From assembly GCA_963774455.1 (NCBI GenBank), contig CAVZFD010000001.1, positions 28,383 to 92,382 of the forward strand: a DNA stretch of 64,000 nt, read 5' to 3'. Positions 26,251 to 36,190 of the stretch are shown here, piece by piece; the first letter of the stretch is position 1; each line of letters opens with the position of its first letter. This DNA is from DATFVA01 sp963774455. Lineage in GTDB: Bacteria > Bacteroidota > Ignavibacteria > Ignavibacteriales > Ignavibacteriaceae. Below the pieces are notes generated by a model. It was not told where the DNA came from. It did not search any database and saw only the letters and a list, made by a program, of their open reading frames with translations. The position numbers were made by a program, and so were the translations under genes.

Positions 26251-28419
26251 ATGAAGATGTTCCTACACAGATTTACTGCCGTCAAATTGTTCTTTTTTAT
26301 TATTGTCAGTTTATTCTTTACAGCGGTTCCCGTTAATGCACAAACCAACGATGACTGCCTGATGTGTCATAGTGACGACACTATGACCATGGAAAAGAAC
26401 GGAAAGGAAGTATCCCTTTATGTTAATCAGGATATCTTAAGTCATTCCATTCACGGCAAATTAAAATGCGTATCGTGTCATGTCGGATTTAACCCTGAGG
26501 AAGTTCCTCATAAAGAAAACATTCAGCCTATCAACTGCCTCAACTGTCATACGGATGCAAAGGTAATACATAAATTCCATCCGCAGATGGTAAAGGCAAA
26601 CGGAACGAACGGAACCCCGGACATATCATGCAAAAATTGCCATGGCACACATAATGTGTCATCGATTTCAGGTCCGGACGCTAAGTGGAACAAAAAGAAT
26701 TTAGTAGAATCCTGCGGCAGCTGCCACAAGGAAGCAAAAGATAAATATGTTCTTTCAGAACATGGAAAAGGTTTTGCGGAAGGTGTTGAAGGTGCGCCCA
26801 ATTGTATATCCTGTCACCAAAGCTCGATAGTATCTGTAAACAAAGGTAAAAACTCCCTTCAAACTAAACTAAACCAGCAGAAACTCTGCCTGTCATGTCA
26901 TCTCGACGATCCTAAAATCCGGGCCAAGACAACACCTTCCGCAGGTTTTATAACAGCATACGAACATAGCGTCCATGGAACGGCGCTCTCAAATGGAAAT
27001 GCAGAAGCCCCCAGTTGTATAAACTGTCACAATCATCACGATGTTGAAGCTCCTACTTCAGATAAATCATCTATAAACAAGTTTAATATTCCCTTTACCT
27101 GCGGTAAATGTCATACAGATATTTCCGCACAGTACAGGGAAAGTATACATGGTACCGCTCTGCTTCAGAAAGGTGTTACTGACGCACCTTCGTGCACCAG
27201 CTGCCACGGCGAACATAATATTCTGAAACACACTGATCCCAATGCACCCATTGCTTACCAGAACGTCGCTTCACAAGTTTGTTCCCCATGCCACAGTTCG
27301 GTAAAACTATCAGAGAAATACGGCATACCTTCGGAGAGATTTAAAACTTACGTTGACAGCTACCACGGACTTGCACTTAAAGGCGGGTCAACCGTAGTTG
27401 CAAACTGCGCAAGCTGCCATGGCGTTCACAACATTAAGCCGTCAAGCGATCCGACATCTATGACTAACAAAGCCAACCTTGCCAAGACCTGCGGTACCTG
27501 CCATCCCGGCGCAAACCAGAACTTCGCAAAGGGCAAGATCCATTTAATAATGACCAAACAGGAAGAACCGGTTCTCTATTGGATCGCAACAATATATATT
27601 ATACTTATAGTTTCGACAATCGGTTTTATGCTTCTGCATAACGTCTTCGATTTCATTAAGAAGGCCAAAATAAAGAAGATGAAGCAGAGAGGATTGATTC
27701 ACGAAGAAAAGCACAGTCACGCCCTTTACCTGCGAATGACCGTTAATGAACGCATCCAGCACGTTGCACTACTTGTCAGCTTCCTCACCCTGGTAATCAC
27801 AGGCTTTATGCTCAAATTCCCTGATGCATGGTGGGTATCACATATAAGGGACCTGAACAGCGATGCATTTGAATACCGCAGCATACTCCACAGAGTAGCG
27901 GCTGTTGTTATGATAGCTGCAAGTCTCTACCATGTATACTACATATCATTCACTAACCGCGGCAGGCAGCTGGTGAAGGACCTCCTCCCTATCCTGCAGG
28001 ATGCGAAAGATGCGATCGGGGTTGCCAAATACAACCTTGGAATCTCAAATGTAAAACCGAAACTCGACCGCTTCAGTTATATTGAAAAAGCTGAATACTG
28101 GGCACTCGTATGGGGAACCATAGTAATGTCCGTTACAGGTTTCATTTTGTGGTTCGATAATACATTCATCGGATTGCTTACAAAGCTTGGATGGGATATA
28201 GCACGGACTATTCACTACTATGAAGCATGGCTTGCCTTCCTCGCAATAGTAGTATGGCACTTCTATTTTGTGATCTTCAATCCTGAAATCTACCCCATGA
28301 ACCTGGCCTGGCTTAAGGGAACTATCTCTGAAGAAGAAATGGCAGAAGAACATCCCAAAGAGCTCGAAAGAATTAAAGAAGAGCAGAGTCAGTCTGAAAA
28401 GGAAGAAGAAGAAAAATAA
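26251..28419 (+). CDS. 13-haem cytochrome c fused to a cytochrome b membrane domain
   Basis: A 722-residue protein with signal peptide (LFFIIVSLFFTAVPVNAQ). The periplasmic part (~30-425) has 13 CXXCH motifs (CLMCH, CVSCH, CLNCH, CKNCH, CGSCH, CISCH, CLSCH, CINCH, CGKCH, CTSCH, CSPCH, CASCH, CGTCH). A first membrane helix (~440-465) is followed by a four-helix cytochrome b-like domain (~490-690) with His pairs in QHVALLVSF, LHRVAAVVMIAASLYHVYY, IHYYEAWLAF and VVWHFYFV. The tail is Glu/Lys-rich. This layout suits a quinol:cytochrome oxidoreductase passing electrons between the menaquinone pool and a periplasmic haem wire. The b part is homologous to the separate gene at 30495. It leads the respiratory operon. 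Confidence 0.88.
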   Translation: MKMFLHRFTAVKLFFFIIVSLFFTAVPVNAQTNDDCLMCHSDDTMTMEKNGKEVSLYVNQDILSHSIHGKLKCVSCHVGFNPEEVPHKENIQPINCLNCHTDAKVIHKFHPQMVKANGTNGTPDISCKNCHGTHNVSSISGPDAKWNKKNLVESCGSCHKEAKDKYVLSEHGKGFAEGVEGAPNCISCHQSSIVSVNKGKNSLQTKLNQQKLCLSCHLDDPKIRAKTTPSAGFITAYEHSVHGTALSNGNAEAPSCINCHNHHDVEAPTSDKSSINKFNIPFTCGKCHTDISAQYRESIHGTALLQKGVTDAPSCTSCHGEHNILKHTDPNAPIAYQNVASQVCSPCHSSVKLSEKYGIPSERFKTYVDSYHGLALKGGSTVVANCASCHGVHNIKPSSDPTSMTNKANLAKTCGTCHPGANQNFAKGKIHLIMTKQEEPVLYWIATIYIILIVSTIGFMLLHNVFDFIKKAKIKKMKQRGLIHEEKHSHALYLRMTVNERIQHVALLVSFLTLVITGFMLKFPDAWWVSHIRDLNSDAFEYRSILHRVAAVVMIAASLYHVYYISFTNRGRQLVKDLLPILQDAKDAIGVAKYNLGISNVKPKLDRFSYIEKAEYWALVWGTIVMSVTGFILWFDNTFIGLLTKLGWDIARTIHYYEAWLAFLAIVVWHFYFVIFNPEIYPMNLAWLKGTISEEEMAEEHPKELERIKEEQSQSEKEEEEK

Positions 28420-28479
28420 AAAGTATTAGCTCAAAAATGATTTTTAATGATAACTGCAGATTATGTGCGGGGAATTACT

Positions 28480-30492
28480 ATGTCGTACCTGAAAATTACC
28501 TCTGAACTATTATTCATAACCATAATACTCCTGCTTGCATCATACACTCCACTTAAGGCCCAATCGAATGATGACTGTCTTACGTGCCACGCCGACAACA
28601 CCCTGAAAGGTACAAAGAACGGTCACTCTTTCTCTGTCTTTGTGGATGAAAAAAAGCTCGGCAATTCCGTACACGCCGATGTTGAATGCATAATGTGCCA
28701 CCAGGATCTTGAAGGAACCGATTTCCCTCATACGGAAAATGTCCAGCCGGCAAAATGCAACACCTGCCACGAGGATATTCAGTCGCACTATGATAAGAGT
28801 CTTCACGGCAAAGCGAAAGCGCGTCACGATAACCTGGCGCCAACCTGCCAGACCTGTCACGGTTCACACGATATGATCCCTGTAAAGAACCCTAAATCAA
28901 ACGTCGCCCCCATAAACATTCCCTACGTTTGCGGTAAGTGTCACAAGGAAGGGTCGCCGGTACAGCTTCAGAGGAATATACCTGAATCTCACATTCTCGA
29001 GAATTATTCCGAAAGCATTCACGGCGAGGGCCTCCTGAAAAAAGGACTTTCAGTAACAGCTACCTGCGTATCCTGCCATACGTCTCATGATATACTTCCC
29101 CATACCGATCCAAAGTCATCTATCGCAAGGAGAAATATTGCCGCCACCTGCGCAAAGTGTCACAGCGAAATAGAATTGGTACACCGGAAGGTTATTAAAG
29201 GAGCATTATGGGAGAAAGAAGCAAATGTGCTGCCGGCATGCGTCGACTGCCACCAGCCCCACAAGGCAAGAAAAGTTTTCTACGACCAGGGTATGGCCGA
29301 CAGCGACTGTCTCACCTGTCACGCTAAACAAGATCTTAAATCGAGTAAAGACGGAAGATCCCTATTCGTAAATTATGACGAAGTTAAGGGTTCGATGCAT
29401 ACTCAGATCGCGTGCAGTCAGTGCCATTCTGAAGTAAATACCTCACACGTGAGACCATGCGACAGTATAACACAGAAAGTCGACTGCTCCAAATGCCATG
29501 AGGCTGTGGGACAGGAATATTCAACGAGTACGCACGGTCAGCTCTTTGCTAAAAATGATCATAATGCACCCACGTGTACTGAGTGCCATGGCGGCCACGG
29601 AGTTCTTGGAAGAAAAAATTCGAAATCGCCTTCGTTCCCTACCAATATACCGTCACTCTGCGCTAAGTGCCACCGCGATGGCGAGGAAGCAGCAGTAAGA
29701 TACACGGGTACTGAAAAAGATATTATAAGTAATTACGTCGAAAGTATCCACGGCAAAGGGCTCATGAAGAGCGGACTCACTGTTACCGCCACATGCACCG
29801 ATTGTCATACTGCTCACCATGAGCTGCCTCATTCAGACACTACATCAAGTATTTACCCGGGCAACATAGCAAACACCTGCGGGAACTGTCACTTCGGTAT
29901 AGAGGAAAGCTTTAACAAGAGCGTTCACTCGCCGCTTGTTACAAAAACGGACAAGAAGCTCCCTGTATGCAACACCTGTCATACCGCTCATACTATTAAA
30001 AGGACGGACCTTTCGGGATTCAGAATGGAAATAATGAATACCTGCGGCAACTGCCACGAGGAAATCGCAAAAACTTATTTCGATACCTATCACGGCAAGG
30101 TTTCGCAGCTGGGATATTCCAAAACGGCAAAGTGCTATGACTGTCACGGTTCACACGATATACTTCCAGTAACAGATCCAAAGTCGCACTTAAGCAGGAA
30201 CAACGTGCTTAAGACCTGCCAGAAGTGTCACGAAACAGCGACACGCCAGTTCGCGGGATACTTCACACACGCAACGCATCATGATCCTGAAAAATATCCA
30301 TGGCTGTTCTGGTCGTTCTGGGGAATGACGGGACTGCTCGTAGGAACATTCTTCATAGCCGGAGTTCATACGCTGCTGTGGCTTCCCCGCTCTCTCCAAT
30401 ACCGTAGACAGCTAAAGCAGAGACTGGCTGATGCTGAGAAGGCTGAGAATGAAACGAATAACCCGGCAAACAAAGATAATACTGAGAGTTGA
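28480..30492 (+). CDS. 19-haem periplasmic cytochrome c with C-terminal anchor
   Basis: I count 19 CXXCH sites over ~670 residues. A signal peptide (LLFITIILLLASYTPLKAQ) leads in, and one membrane helix near the C-terminus (MTGLLVGTFFIAGVHTLLWL) anchors it. The first and second halves repeat each other: CLTCH + ...VDEKK.. + CIMCH against CLTCH + ...NYDEV.. + CSQCH, with matching SIHGEGLLKKGL / SIHGKGLMKSGL blocks. This points to an internal duplication. The start is taken at ATG 28480 (GGGG 8 bases upstream, signal peptide directly after) instead of ATG 28447. It lies between two cytochrome b-bearing genes, so it probably carries electrons along the periplasm. Confidence 0.88.
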   Translation: MSYLKITSELLFITIILLLASYTPLKAQSNDDCLTCHADNTLKGTKNGHSFSVFVDEKKLGNSVHADVECIMCHQDLEGTDFPHTENVQPAKCNTCHEDIQSHYDKSLHGKAKARHDNLAPTCQTCHGSHDMIPVKNPKSNVAPINIPYVCGKCHKEGSPVQLQRNIPESHILENYSESIHGEGLLKKGLSVTATCVSCHTSHDILPHTDPKSSIARRNIAATCAKCHSEIELVHRKVIKGALWEKEANVLPACVDCHQPHKARKVFYDQGMADSDCLTCHAKQDLKSSKDGRSLFVNYDEVKGSMHTQIACSQCHSEVNTSHVRPCDSITQKVDCSKCHEAVGQEYSTSTHGQLFAKNDHNAPTCTECHGGHGVLGRKNSKSPSFPTNIPSLCAKCHRDGEEAAVRYTGTEKDIISNYVESIHGKGLMKSGLTVTATCTDCHTAHHELPHSDTTSSIYPGNIANTCGNCHFGIEESFNKSVHSPLVTKTDKKLPVCNTCHTAHTIKRTDLSGFRMEIMNTCGNCHEEIAKTYFDTYHGKVSQLGYSKTAKCYDCHGSHDILPVTDPKSHLSRNNVLKTCQKCHETATRQFAGYFTHATHHDPEKYPWLFWSFWGMTGLLVGTFFIAGVHTLLWLPRSLQYRRQLKQRLADAEKAENETNNPANKDNTES

Positions 30493-30494
30493 AT

Positions 30495-31346
30495 ATGAAT
30501 GGTATAAAAAACGGAAACGGTAAAATGCAGTACCAGAGGTTTACTAGGTTAAACCGTGTTCTGCACATACTTATGATCGTTAGCTTCCTCAGTCTTGCCC
30601 TTACAGGAATGACGCTGAAATTTTCTTACACCGGATGGGCAAGAGTCCTCTCACATATGCTCGGAGGATTTGAGAGCGCCGGTTTCATCCACAGGTTCGC
30701 CGCCGTCATTATGTTTGGTGTATTTATCAGCCACATAACAGATCTCTTCATTCAGAAGAAGAAGGAAAATAAATCTTTCTTCGGGATGATCTTCGATCCA
30801 AAGGGACTTATGTTCAACAAAAAGGACTGGCAGGATTTCGTCGGTTCAATGAAATGGTTCCTGGGTATGGGCGAAAGACCGCAATACGGAAGATGGACCT
30901 ACTGGGAAAAATTTGACTACTTTGCAGTCTTTTGGGGAATATTTGTTATCGGTTCAACAGGACTCTCATTATGGATGCCCGAATTCTTCACAAGGTTCAT
31001 CCCGGGCTGGTTCATAAATGTAGCGACCATTATTCATAGTGATGAAGCGCTGCTTGCAACCGGTTTTATATTCACCGTACATTTTTTTAATACTCATCTG
31101 AGACCCGAGAAATTTCCCATGGATATTGTTATATTTTCAGGTCGAATGCCCGTAGAAGAGTTAAAATTAGACAGACCCGACGAATACGGTAAACTGCAAA
31201 GCACCGGAAAACTCGATCAGTATATGGTTGAGCCTTATCCGCCGATCGTGATAAGGGCAATAAAGGTATTCGGTTGGATTGCTTTATCAACGGGATTTAG
31301 TATTATTGTATGGATAATTTACGCAATGATCTTCGCCTATAAATAA
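30495..31346 (+). CDS. Cytochrome b-type membrane subunit
   Basis: About 284 residues with four to five membrane helices and His ligands in VLHILMIVSF, FIHRFAAVIMFGVFISHIT, IIHSDEALLA and FTVHFFNTHLRP. It matches the C-terminal domain of the 722-residue fused cytochrome (for example PEKFPMDI against PEIYPMNL near the end), so it is its stand-alone paralogue. The usual role of such subunits is menaquinol oxidation or menaquinone reduction with two b haems. The start is ATG 30495, just 2 bases after the 19-haem gene's stop. Confidence 0.85.
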   Translation: MNGIKNGNGKMQYQRFTRLNRVLHILMIVSFLSLALTGMTLKFSYTGWARVLSHMLGGFESAGFIHRFAAVIMFGVFISHITDLFIQKKKENKSFFGMIFDPKGLMFNKKDWQDFVGSMKWFLGMGERPQYGRWTYWEKFDYFAVFWGIFVIGSTGLSLWMPEFFTRFIPGWFINVATIIHSDEALLATGFIFTVHFFNTHLRPEKFPMDIVIFSGRMPVEELKLDRPDEYGKLQSTGKLDQYMVEPYPPIVIRAIKVFGWIALSTGFSIIVWIIYAMIFAYK

Positions 31347-31366
31347 TAATAAATCATCAAGGTATT

Positions 31367-32857
31367 ATGAAAAACAAACGCTTCCCCGATACATTTTACA
31401 ACACAACCACTTTTATCGGCGCTGCGCTCGCCCTTCTTAGTTTTGGTCTCATTCTTTTTCTAACAGTCGTTGAAGCTTTCACCCCGGAGCCCAATGCATA
31501 TGCCGGGATTATAACCTTCATAATTCTTCCTATCTTCCTGATTGCAGGACTAATACTTATTGCCATAGGCATATGGAATGCGCGGAAGAGAAAAAACGCA
31601 GGTACATTCGAAGAAAGAAGTATGCCCAAGCTCGACCTGAACGATGCCAGGCAGAGAAGATCATTTCTCATATTTTCTACTGGAACTATTTTACTGCTCT
31701 TTTTTACAGCATTCGGAAGCTTCAAGGCCTACGAGTACACAGAGACCGATCAGTTCTGCGGAACAATTTGTCACAAGGTAATGAATCCCGAATTCACTGC
31801 CTACAAGAACTCCCCTCACTCGAGGGTAGGCTGCGTGCAGTGCCATATCGGTTCGGGAGCGGGATGGTTTGTTAAATCGAAGATATCAGGTTCATACCAG
31901 GTTTACTCTGTTTTATTTAATAAGTATTCGAAGCCGATACCGACACCTATATGGAATCTGCGTCCTGCCCAGGGAACCTGCGAGCAGTGCCACTGGCCCG
32001 GAAACTTCTTCGCCGAGAAGAAGGTAGATTTCAATTACTACCTTTCTGATGAAGATAACACGCATTCCAGTGTTACAATGCTCCTTAAGGTGGGCGGCGG
32101 AAACAGCATACTCGCAAAGCAGACCGGCATCCACTGGCATATGAATATAGATAATGAGGTAACCTACCTTGCAGCCGATTCGTCAAGACAGGTCATCAAC
32201 TGGGTCAGGGCGAAGAACAGGGAAACAGGCAAAGTTACCGTTTACAGCAAAGGCGAGGTTAAGTTTGACGAAAAAAAGATGTCAGACGAGGGGCTGCTTA
32301 GAAAGATGGACTGTATCGACTGCCACAATCGTCCTTCTCACATATACAACCAGCCTAACAGGATGGTCAACGAATTTATGTCGATTGACAGTATCGATAC
32401 CACACTGCCGTACATAAAGAGCACAGCCGTGGAAGCCCTTGAACAGTCATACACCGATAAAGAAGTTGCACTGGACAGCATCAACACACACGTTAAAGAT
32501 TTCTATGCACAGTACTATCCCGATGCAAACCAGAATAAGATAGATAAGAGTATACGCTCAATACAAGAGATCTACAAAAACAACTACTTCCCTTCAATGA
32601 ATGTAAGCTGGAAGAAATATCCCAATAATATCGGGCATATGTATTACAGCGGATGCTTCAGGTGCCACGACGGCGAACATAAAGACGAGAACGGGAAGGT
32701 ATTATCGAAGGACTGTAATCTTTGTCATACGATCATAGCACAGACGATCAACGATACCACGATGGTAAAGCTTGACGGACTGTCATTCCAGCACCCTGTG
32801 GACCTCGGTGAAGACATCCAGGACCTTACGTGCACAGACTGCCATGGAGTGGAATAA
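31367..32857 (+). CDS. NapC/NirT-like membrane-anchored multihaem cytochrome c
   Basis: A 496-residue protein. It has two N-terminal hydrophobic helices (residues ~15-65) and a third at ~100-120, then haem sites CVQCH, CEQCH, CIDCH, CFRCH, CNLCH and CTDCH plus an unusual first site FCGTICHKV of CX3CH spacing. The NPEFTAYKNSPHSRVGCVQC block is the NapC/NirT/NrfH signature for quinol oxidation. It may carry seven haems. The C-terminal ~200 residues go beyond the NapC core. Last gene of the cluster; a repeat tract follows its stop. Confidence 0.85.
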   Translation: MKNKRFPDTFYNTTTFIGAALALLSFGLILFLTVVEAFTPEPNAYAGIITFIILPIFLIAGLILIAIGIWNARKRKNAGTFEERSMPKLDLNDARQRRSFLIFSTGTILLLFFTAFGSFKAYEYTETDQFCGTICHKVMNPEFTAYKNSPHSRVGCVQCHIGSGAGWFVKSKISGSYQVYSVLFNKYSKPIPTPIWNLRPAQGTCEQCHWPGNFFAEKKVDFNYYLSDEDNTHSSVTMLLKVGGGNSILAKQTGIHWHMNIDNEVTYLAADSSRQVINWVRAKNRETGKVTVYSKGEVKFDEKKMSDEGLLRKMDCIDCHNRPSHIYNQPNRMVNEFMSIDSIDTTLPYIKSTAVEALEQSYTDKEVALDSINTHVKDFYAQYYPDANQNKIDKSIRSIQEIYKNNYFPSMNVSWKKYPNNIGHMYYSGCFRCHDGEHKDENGKVLSKDCNLCHTIIAQTINDTTMVKLDGLSFQHPVDLGEDIQDLTCTDCHGVE

Positions 32858-33003
32858 GTCAAGGAAAAAGGCAAAAGGAAAAAGGCAAAAGTATTGTTCT
32901 AGGAAAATGGGAAAGGTTCAACAAGTCACTTTTATTCCTGCCTACCGGCAGACAGGTTTTACTTTTTCCTTTTTCCTTTTTCCTTTTTACTTTTTCCTTT
33001 TTA
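32858..33003. repeat. AAGGAAAAAGG / CTTTTTCC repeats in both orientations
   Basis: The left part (32860-32895) reads as G/A-rich units and the right part (32955-33003) as the C/T-rich complement, so the gap can fold back on itself. The middle includes a CCTACCGGCAGACAGG stretch. The right end touches the hybrid kinase stop. Confidence 0.75.
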
Positions 33004-33005
33004 CT

Positions 33006-35696
33006 TTAGTTTAGTATCGTTTCCAGTAGTTCTATCAACTCTTTCTTGCTGAACGGTTTGGCGAGGTAGTGAGAACAGCCCTGGCTTAAAAATCGTTCCC
33101 TGTCGCCCGGCATCGCGTAAGCCGTTACCGCTATTACCGGTGTTTCTTTATAATCATCTATCTGGCGAATATACTTAACCGCATCCAGGCCGGACATACC
33201 TTTAAGGTTTATATCCATCAGGATAGCATCGTATTTTCTTGATTTCACCATTTCTAAAGCTTCAAGAGCGGATGGTGAATGATCCACATGGCAGTAGTCG
33301 CGCAGAAACATATTAATAACATCGACATTTATCTTATCGTCTTCCACCAGCAGAAGTTGTGTATTCCTCTTTTTCGCCCTTTTCTTTACCTCGCCGTCAC
33401 CCGTTTCCTTAGTCTGAATCATTTTATAGTCTTCCTGTATACTTACATATGGAAATCTGACCGTAAACACCGATCCATTATTAACTTCACTTTCAACATG
33501 TATAGTTCCATTCATCAGTTCAATAAACTTCTTACTTATCGTTAATCCGAGTCCCGTACCCTCAAACCTCCTGTTATAGCCCTCGCTCACCTGGCGGAAG
33601 GGCTCAAATATAATATCAATATTCTTTTCCGAAATACCGATGCCTGTATCCTTCACCCTGATAACAGCATCTTCACCTTTCACGGCAAGGTCGACATCAA
33701 TAGTGCCCTTATCCGTATACTTTACGGCATTATTGATGAGGTTTCCCAGCACCTGTGAGAACAGTCTTTCATCAAGCCTGGAGATAACACCGGGATGGGG
33801 TGTTCTGAACTTTAACTTAAGTCCCTTCTCCTCAGCGGCAGCTTTGAAATGATTTACCGATTCCTCAATACTGCGGGTAATATTAACATCATGATGACGA
33901 AGGTCGATCTTATTCGCTTCGATCTTAGACAAGTCGAGTATCAGGTTAAGTGTATCCGTAAGCCTGTTGGCGCTCCTAACTACAGTTCCGGCCATCTGTT
34001 TTATCTCAGGATCCTTTACATCCTCCAGGATCATCTGAGAATAACCGAGTATGCCTATCATGGGGGTACGGAGCTCGTGACTCATATTTGCCAAAAATAT
34101 CGATTTAAGATTATTCATCTCTTCTGCCCGTTCCTTCGCTTCCTTCAAATCCTCTTCCATCTTCTTCCGTTCGGAAACATCGACGATGATTCCGCGCATC
34201 CCGATTATTTTATCTCCCTTCCACACAGACGAAGAATAAATAATACTTTGAATTTCTCTCCCATCACGACGGAGCATTCTAATTTCTTTACCCCTGTTTT
34301 CAGCACCGCTGAAAATTGCTTTCATCCTGACCATTGCATCGTTCCTGTCATCAGGATGAACGAAAGAAAGCACCTCCGGTCTTCTCTCAACATACTCCCT
34401 GTCATACCCCATGGAGTCCGCTCCCTGTCTGTTCACGTAAATCAGCCGGCCTTTTTCGTCAGTCTCAAAAACAATCTGCGGCAGAAAGTCAGTAAGATCG
34501 CGGTACTTCTCTTCGCTCTCTCTGAGGGCGGTCTGGTGCAGTATTCTTTCGGTAATATCCTCAATCATTGAAATAGTATACAAAAATTTTCCGGCATCAT
34601 CATAAACTGCTGTAATAGTGACGTTAGCCCATAGAAGTTCGCCTGATTTCTTCAGGTATCTCTTCTCTATCTTAATACTTTTAATTTTAGCCGAGACAAG
34701 TTCGCTCAGCTGGTTTTTATTCACTGTCCTGTCATCGGGATGAGTTACCTCAAACATCGAAAGATTAAACATTTCCTCTCTTGTATAACCGAGCATTTCC
34801 GCAAATGACTTATTCACATTAACCATTTTCCCTGAAGCATCAACGTTGCTAATACCAATCGGGGCTTCATTGAAAATTGAACGGTACTTTCTTTCACTGC
34901 GGAGAAGAGCCTCGGCAGTTCTTTTTCTTTCCGTTATATTATTTATAATCGAAACGCGGGCACTTCTGCCTGCAATAATGACTGGATAATTACTTATCTC
35001 CACTATAAATTCTTCACCCCATTTATTAATATGCTTCCACTCACCCAGGTAGCTCGCACGGTCGGGGTAATACATCTGCTCCTTTTTATGAAGCTTATCG
35101 ACCTCACTAACATGCCTTATATCAACCAGGTTTTTAGAGGCAAACTCCGCTTTGGAGTACCCGTAAAGATTTGTAGCGGCTTCATTTACCTCAAAGATTT
35201 CAAAGGTTTCGGGATCGTAAATAATTACGGGAAAGGGCATTGATTCATACAGCGAACGGAATTTATTCTCGGATTTCTCCAATTCCTGCAGAACTTTCTC
35301 TTTCTCAGCCTCAATTTTTTTATTATGCAGAGCGTGCTCTATTGCAGTCGGAAGTCTTGTAAGATTCGCCTTAAGGATATAGTCGTCGGCCCCAAGTTTC
35401 ATACAATCAACGGCAACTTCCTCCGTCTGGGTACCTGTTACAAGAATAAACGGTATCTTTAAATTTCTCTCCTTCAGTATCTCTAGTGCATCCAACGCGG
35501 TAAACTGCGGCAGGTTGTAATCGGCCAGAATAATATCGATTTGATCATTCAAGCCATTTATAAAATCTTCTTTGGATTTTGCATGACGGTACCTGCAGTT
35601 AAGGCCCGATCTTTTAAGTTCAAGCAATACCAATTCATAATCGCTTGCCTGGTCCTCCAGGATAAATATTTCGACTTCAGAGTTTTCCTTATCCAT
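33006..35696 (-). CDS. Hybrid histidine kinase REC-PAS-PAS-PAS-HisKA-HATPase-REC
   Basis: An 896-residue cytosolic hybrid kinase. The N-terminal receiver (~7-125; phospho-Asp in IILADYNLPQ) is followed by three PAS domains (~140-260, 265-385, 390-515), HisKA with FLANMSHELRTPMIGI, an HATPase domain with NNAVKYTD, DTGIGIS and GTGLGLTISKKF, and a C-terminal receiver (VEDDKINVD, ILMDINLKGMSG, LAKPFSKKEL). The flanking receivers suggest a relay. The signal is unknown. It is in the same direction as the receiver gene upstream on the strand (35747). Its stop sits directly next to a 7-base repeat tract. Confidence 0.92.
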   Translation of the reverse strand: MDKENSEVEIFILEDQASDYELVLLELKRSGLNCRYRHAKSKEDFINGLNDQIDIILADYNLPQFTALDALEILKERNLKIPFILVTGTQTEEVAVDCMKLGADDYILKANLTRLPTAIEHALHNKKIEAEKEKVLQELEKSENKFRSLYESMPFPVIIYDPETFEIFEVNEAATNLYGYSKAEFASKNLVDIRHVSEVDKLHKKEQMYYPDRASYLGEWKHINKWGEEFIVEISNYPVIIAGRSARVSIINNITERKRTAEALLRSERKYRSIFNEAPIGISNVDASGKMVNVNKSFAEMLGYTREEMFNLSMFEVTHPDDRTVNKNQLSELVSAKIKSIKIEKRYLKKSGELLWANVTITAVYDDAGKFLYTISMIEDITERILHQTALRESEEKYRDLTDFLPQIVFETDEKGRLIYVNRQGADSMGYDREYVERRPEVLSFVHPDDRNDAMVRMKAIFSGAENRGKEIRMLRRDGREIQSIIYSSSVWKGDKIIGMRGIIVDVSERKKMEEDLKEAKERAEEMNNLKSIFLANMSHELRTPMIGILGYSQMILEDVKDPEIKQMAGTVVRSANRLTDTLNLILDLSKIEANKIDLRHHDVNITRSIEESVNHFKAAAEEKGLKLKFRTPHPGVISRLDERLFSQVLGNLINNAVKYTDKGTIDVDLAVKGEDAVIRVKDTGIGISEKNIDIIFEPFRQVSEGYNRRFEGTGLGLTISKKFIELMNGTIHVESEVNNGSVFTVRFPYVSIQEDYKMIQTKETGDGEVKKRAKKRNTQLLLVEDDKINVDVINMFLRDYCHVDHSPSALEALEMVKSRKYDAILMDINLKGMSGLDAVKYIRQIDDYKETPVIAVTAYAMPGDRERFLSQGCSHYLAKPFSKKELIELLETILN

Positions 35697-35746
35697 GCTT
35701 CTTACTACTTCCTTTCGACTCCTGATTACTTACTTCACATTCCTGT

Positions 35747-36190
35747 TTAATCAATATCCTCATATGATGAATTCAGCTTCAACCAGTAAAGACCCATCTG
35801 CTTCGACACCTCCATGAACTCATTAAAATCCACAGGCTTCCTTATATAGCTGTTCGCCCCGAGCGAGTAGCTGTTCAGGAGATCCTGTTCCTCACGTGAG
35901 GAAGTCAGAATAATAACGGGGATCAGCCTGAGCACTTCGTCAGCCTTAATCCTGCGCAGCACTTCAATACCATCAATTTTAGGGAGTTTAAGGTCGAGAA
36001 GAATAATGCTGGGCTGATCAGAAATATCCCTGTCTTTATATTCTCCATTGGCATACAGGTAATCGATTGCCTCCTGTCCATCTTCAAGAACGATGAAATC
36101 GTTGGCAATATTATTCTTTCTGAAGGCCCTCAGAGTAAGCTGCACGTCGTCGGGATTATCTTCAACAAGCAGAACGTTTTTCTTTTTCAT
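35747..36190 (-). CDS. Single-domain response regulator (Rcp1-like)
   Basis: A 147-residue receiver with VEDNPDDVQLTLRAF, phospho-Asp in IILLDLKLPKIDG, switch TSSREEQD and Lys in YIRKPVDFNEF. The NPDD start and LPKIDG pattern belong to the Rcp1-type partners of phytochrome-like kinases. It overlaps the kinase gene at 36187 by 4 bases (ATGA), so the kinase and regulator are translated together. No output domain: it acts by protein contact or as a relay. Confidence 0.9.
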   Translation of the reverse strand: MKKKNVLLVEDNPDDVQLTLRAFRKNNIANDFIVLEDGQEAIDYLYANGEYKDRDISDQPSIILLDLKLPKIDGIEVLRRIKADEVLRLIPVIILTSSREEQDLLNSYSLGANSYIRKPVDFNEFMEVSKQMGLYWLKLNSSYEDID

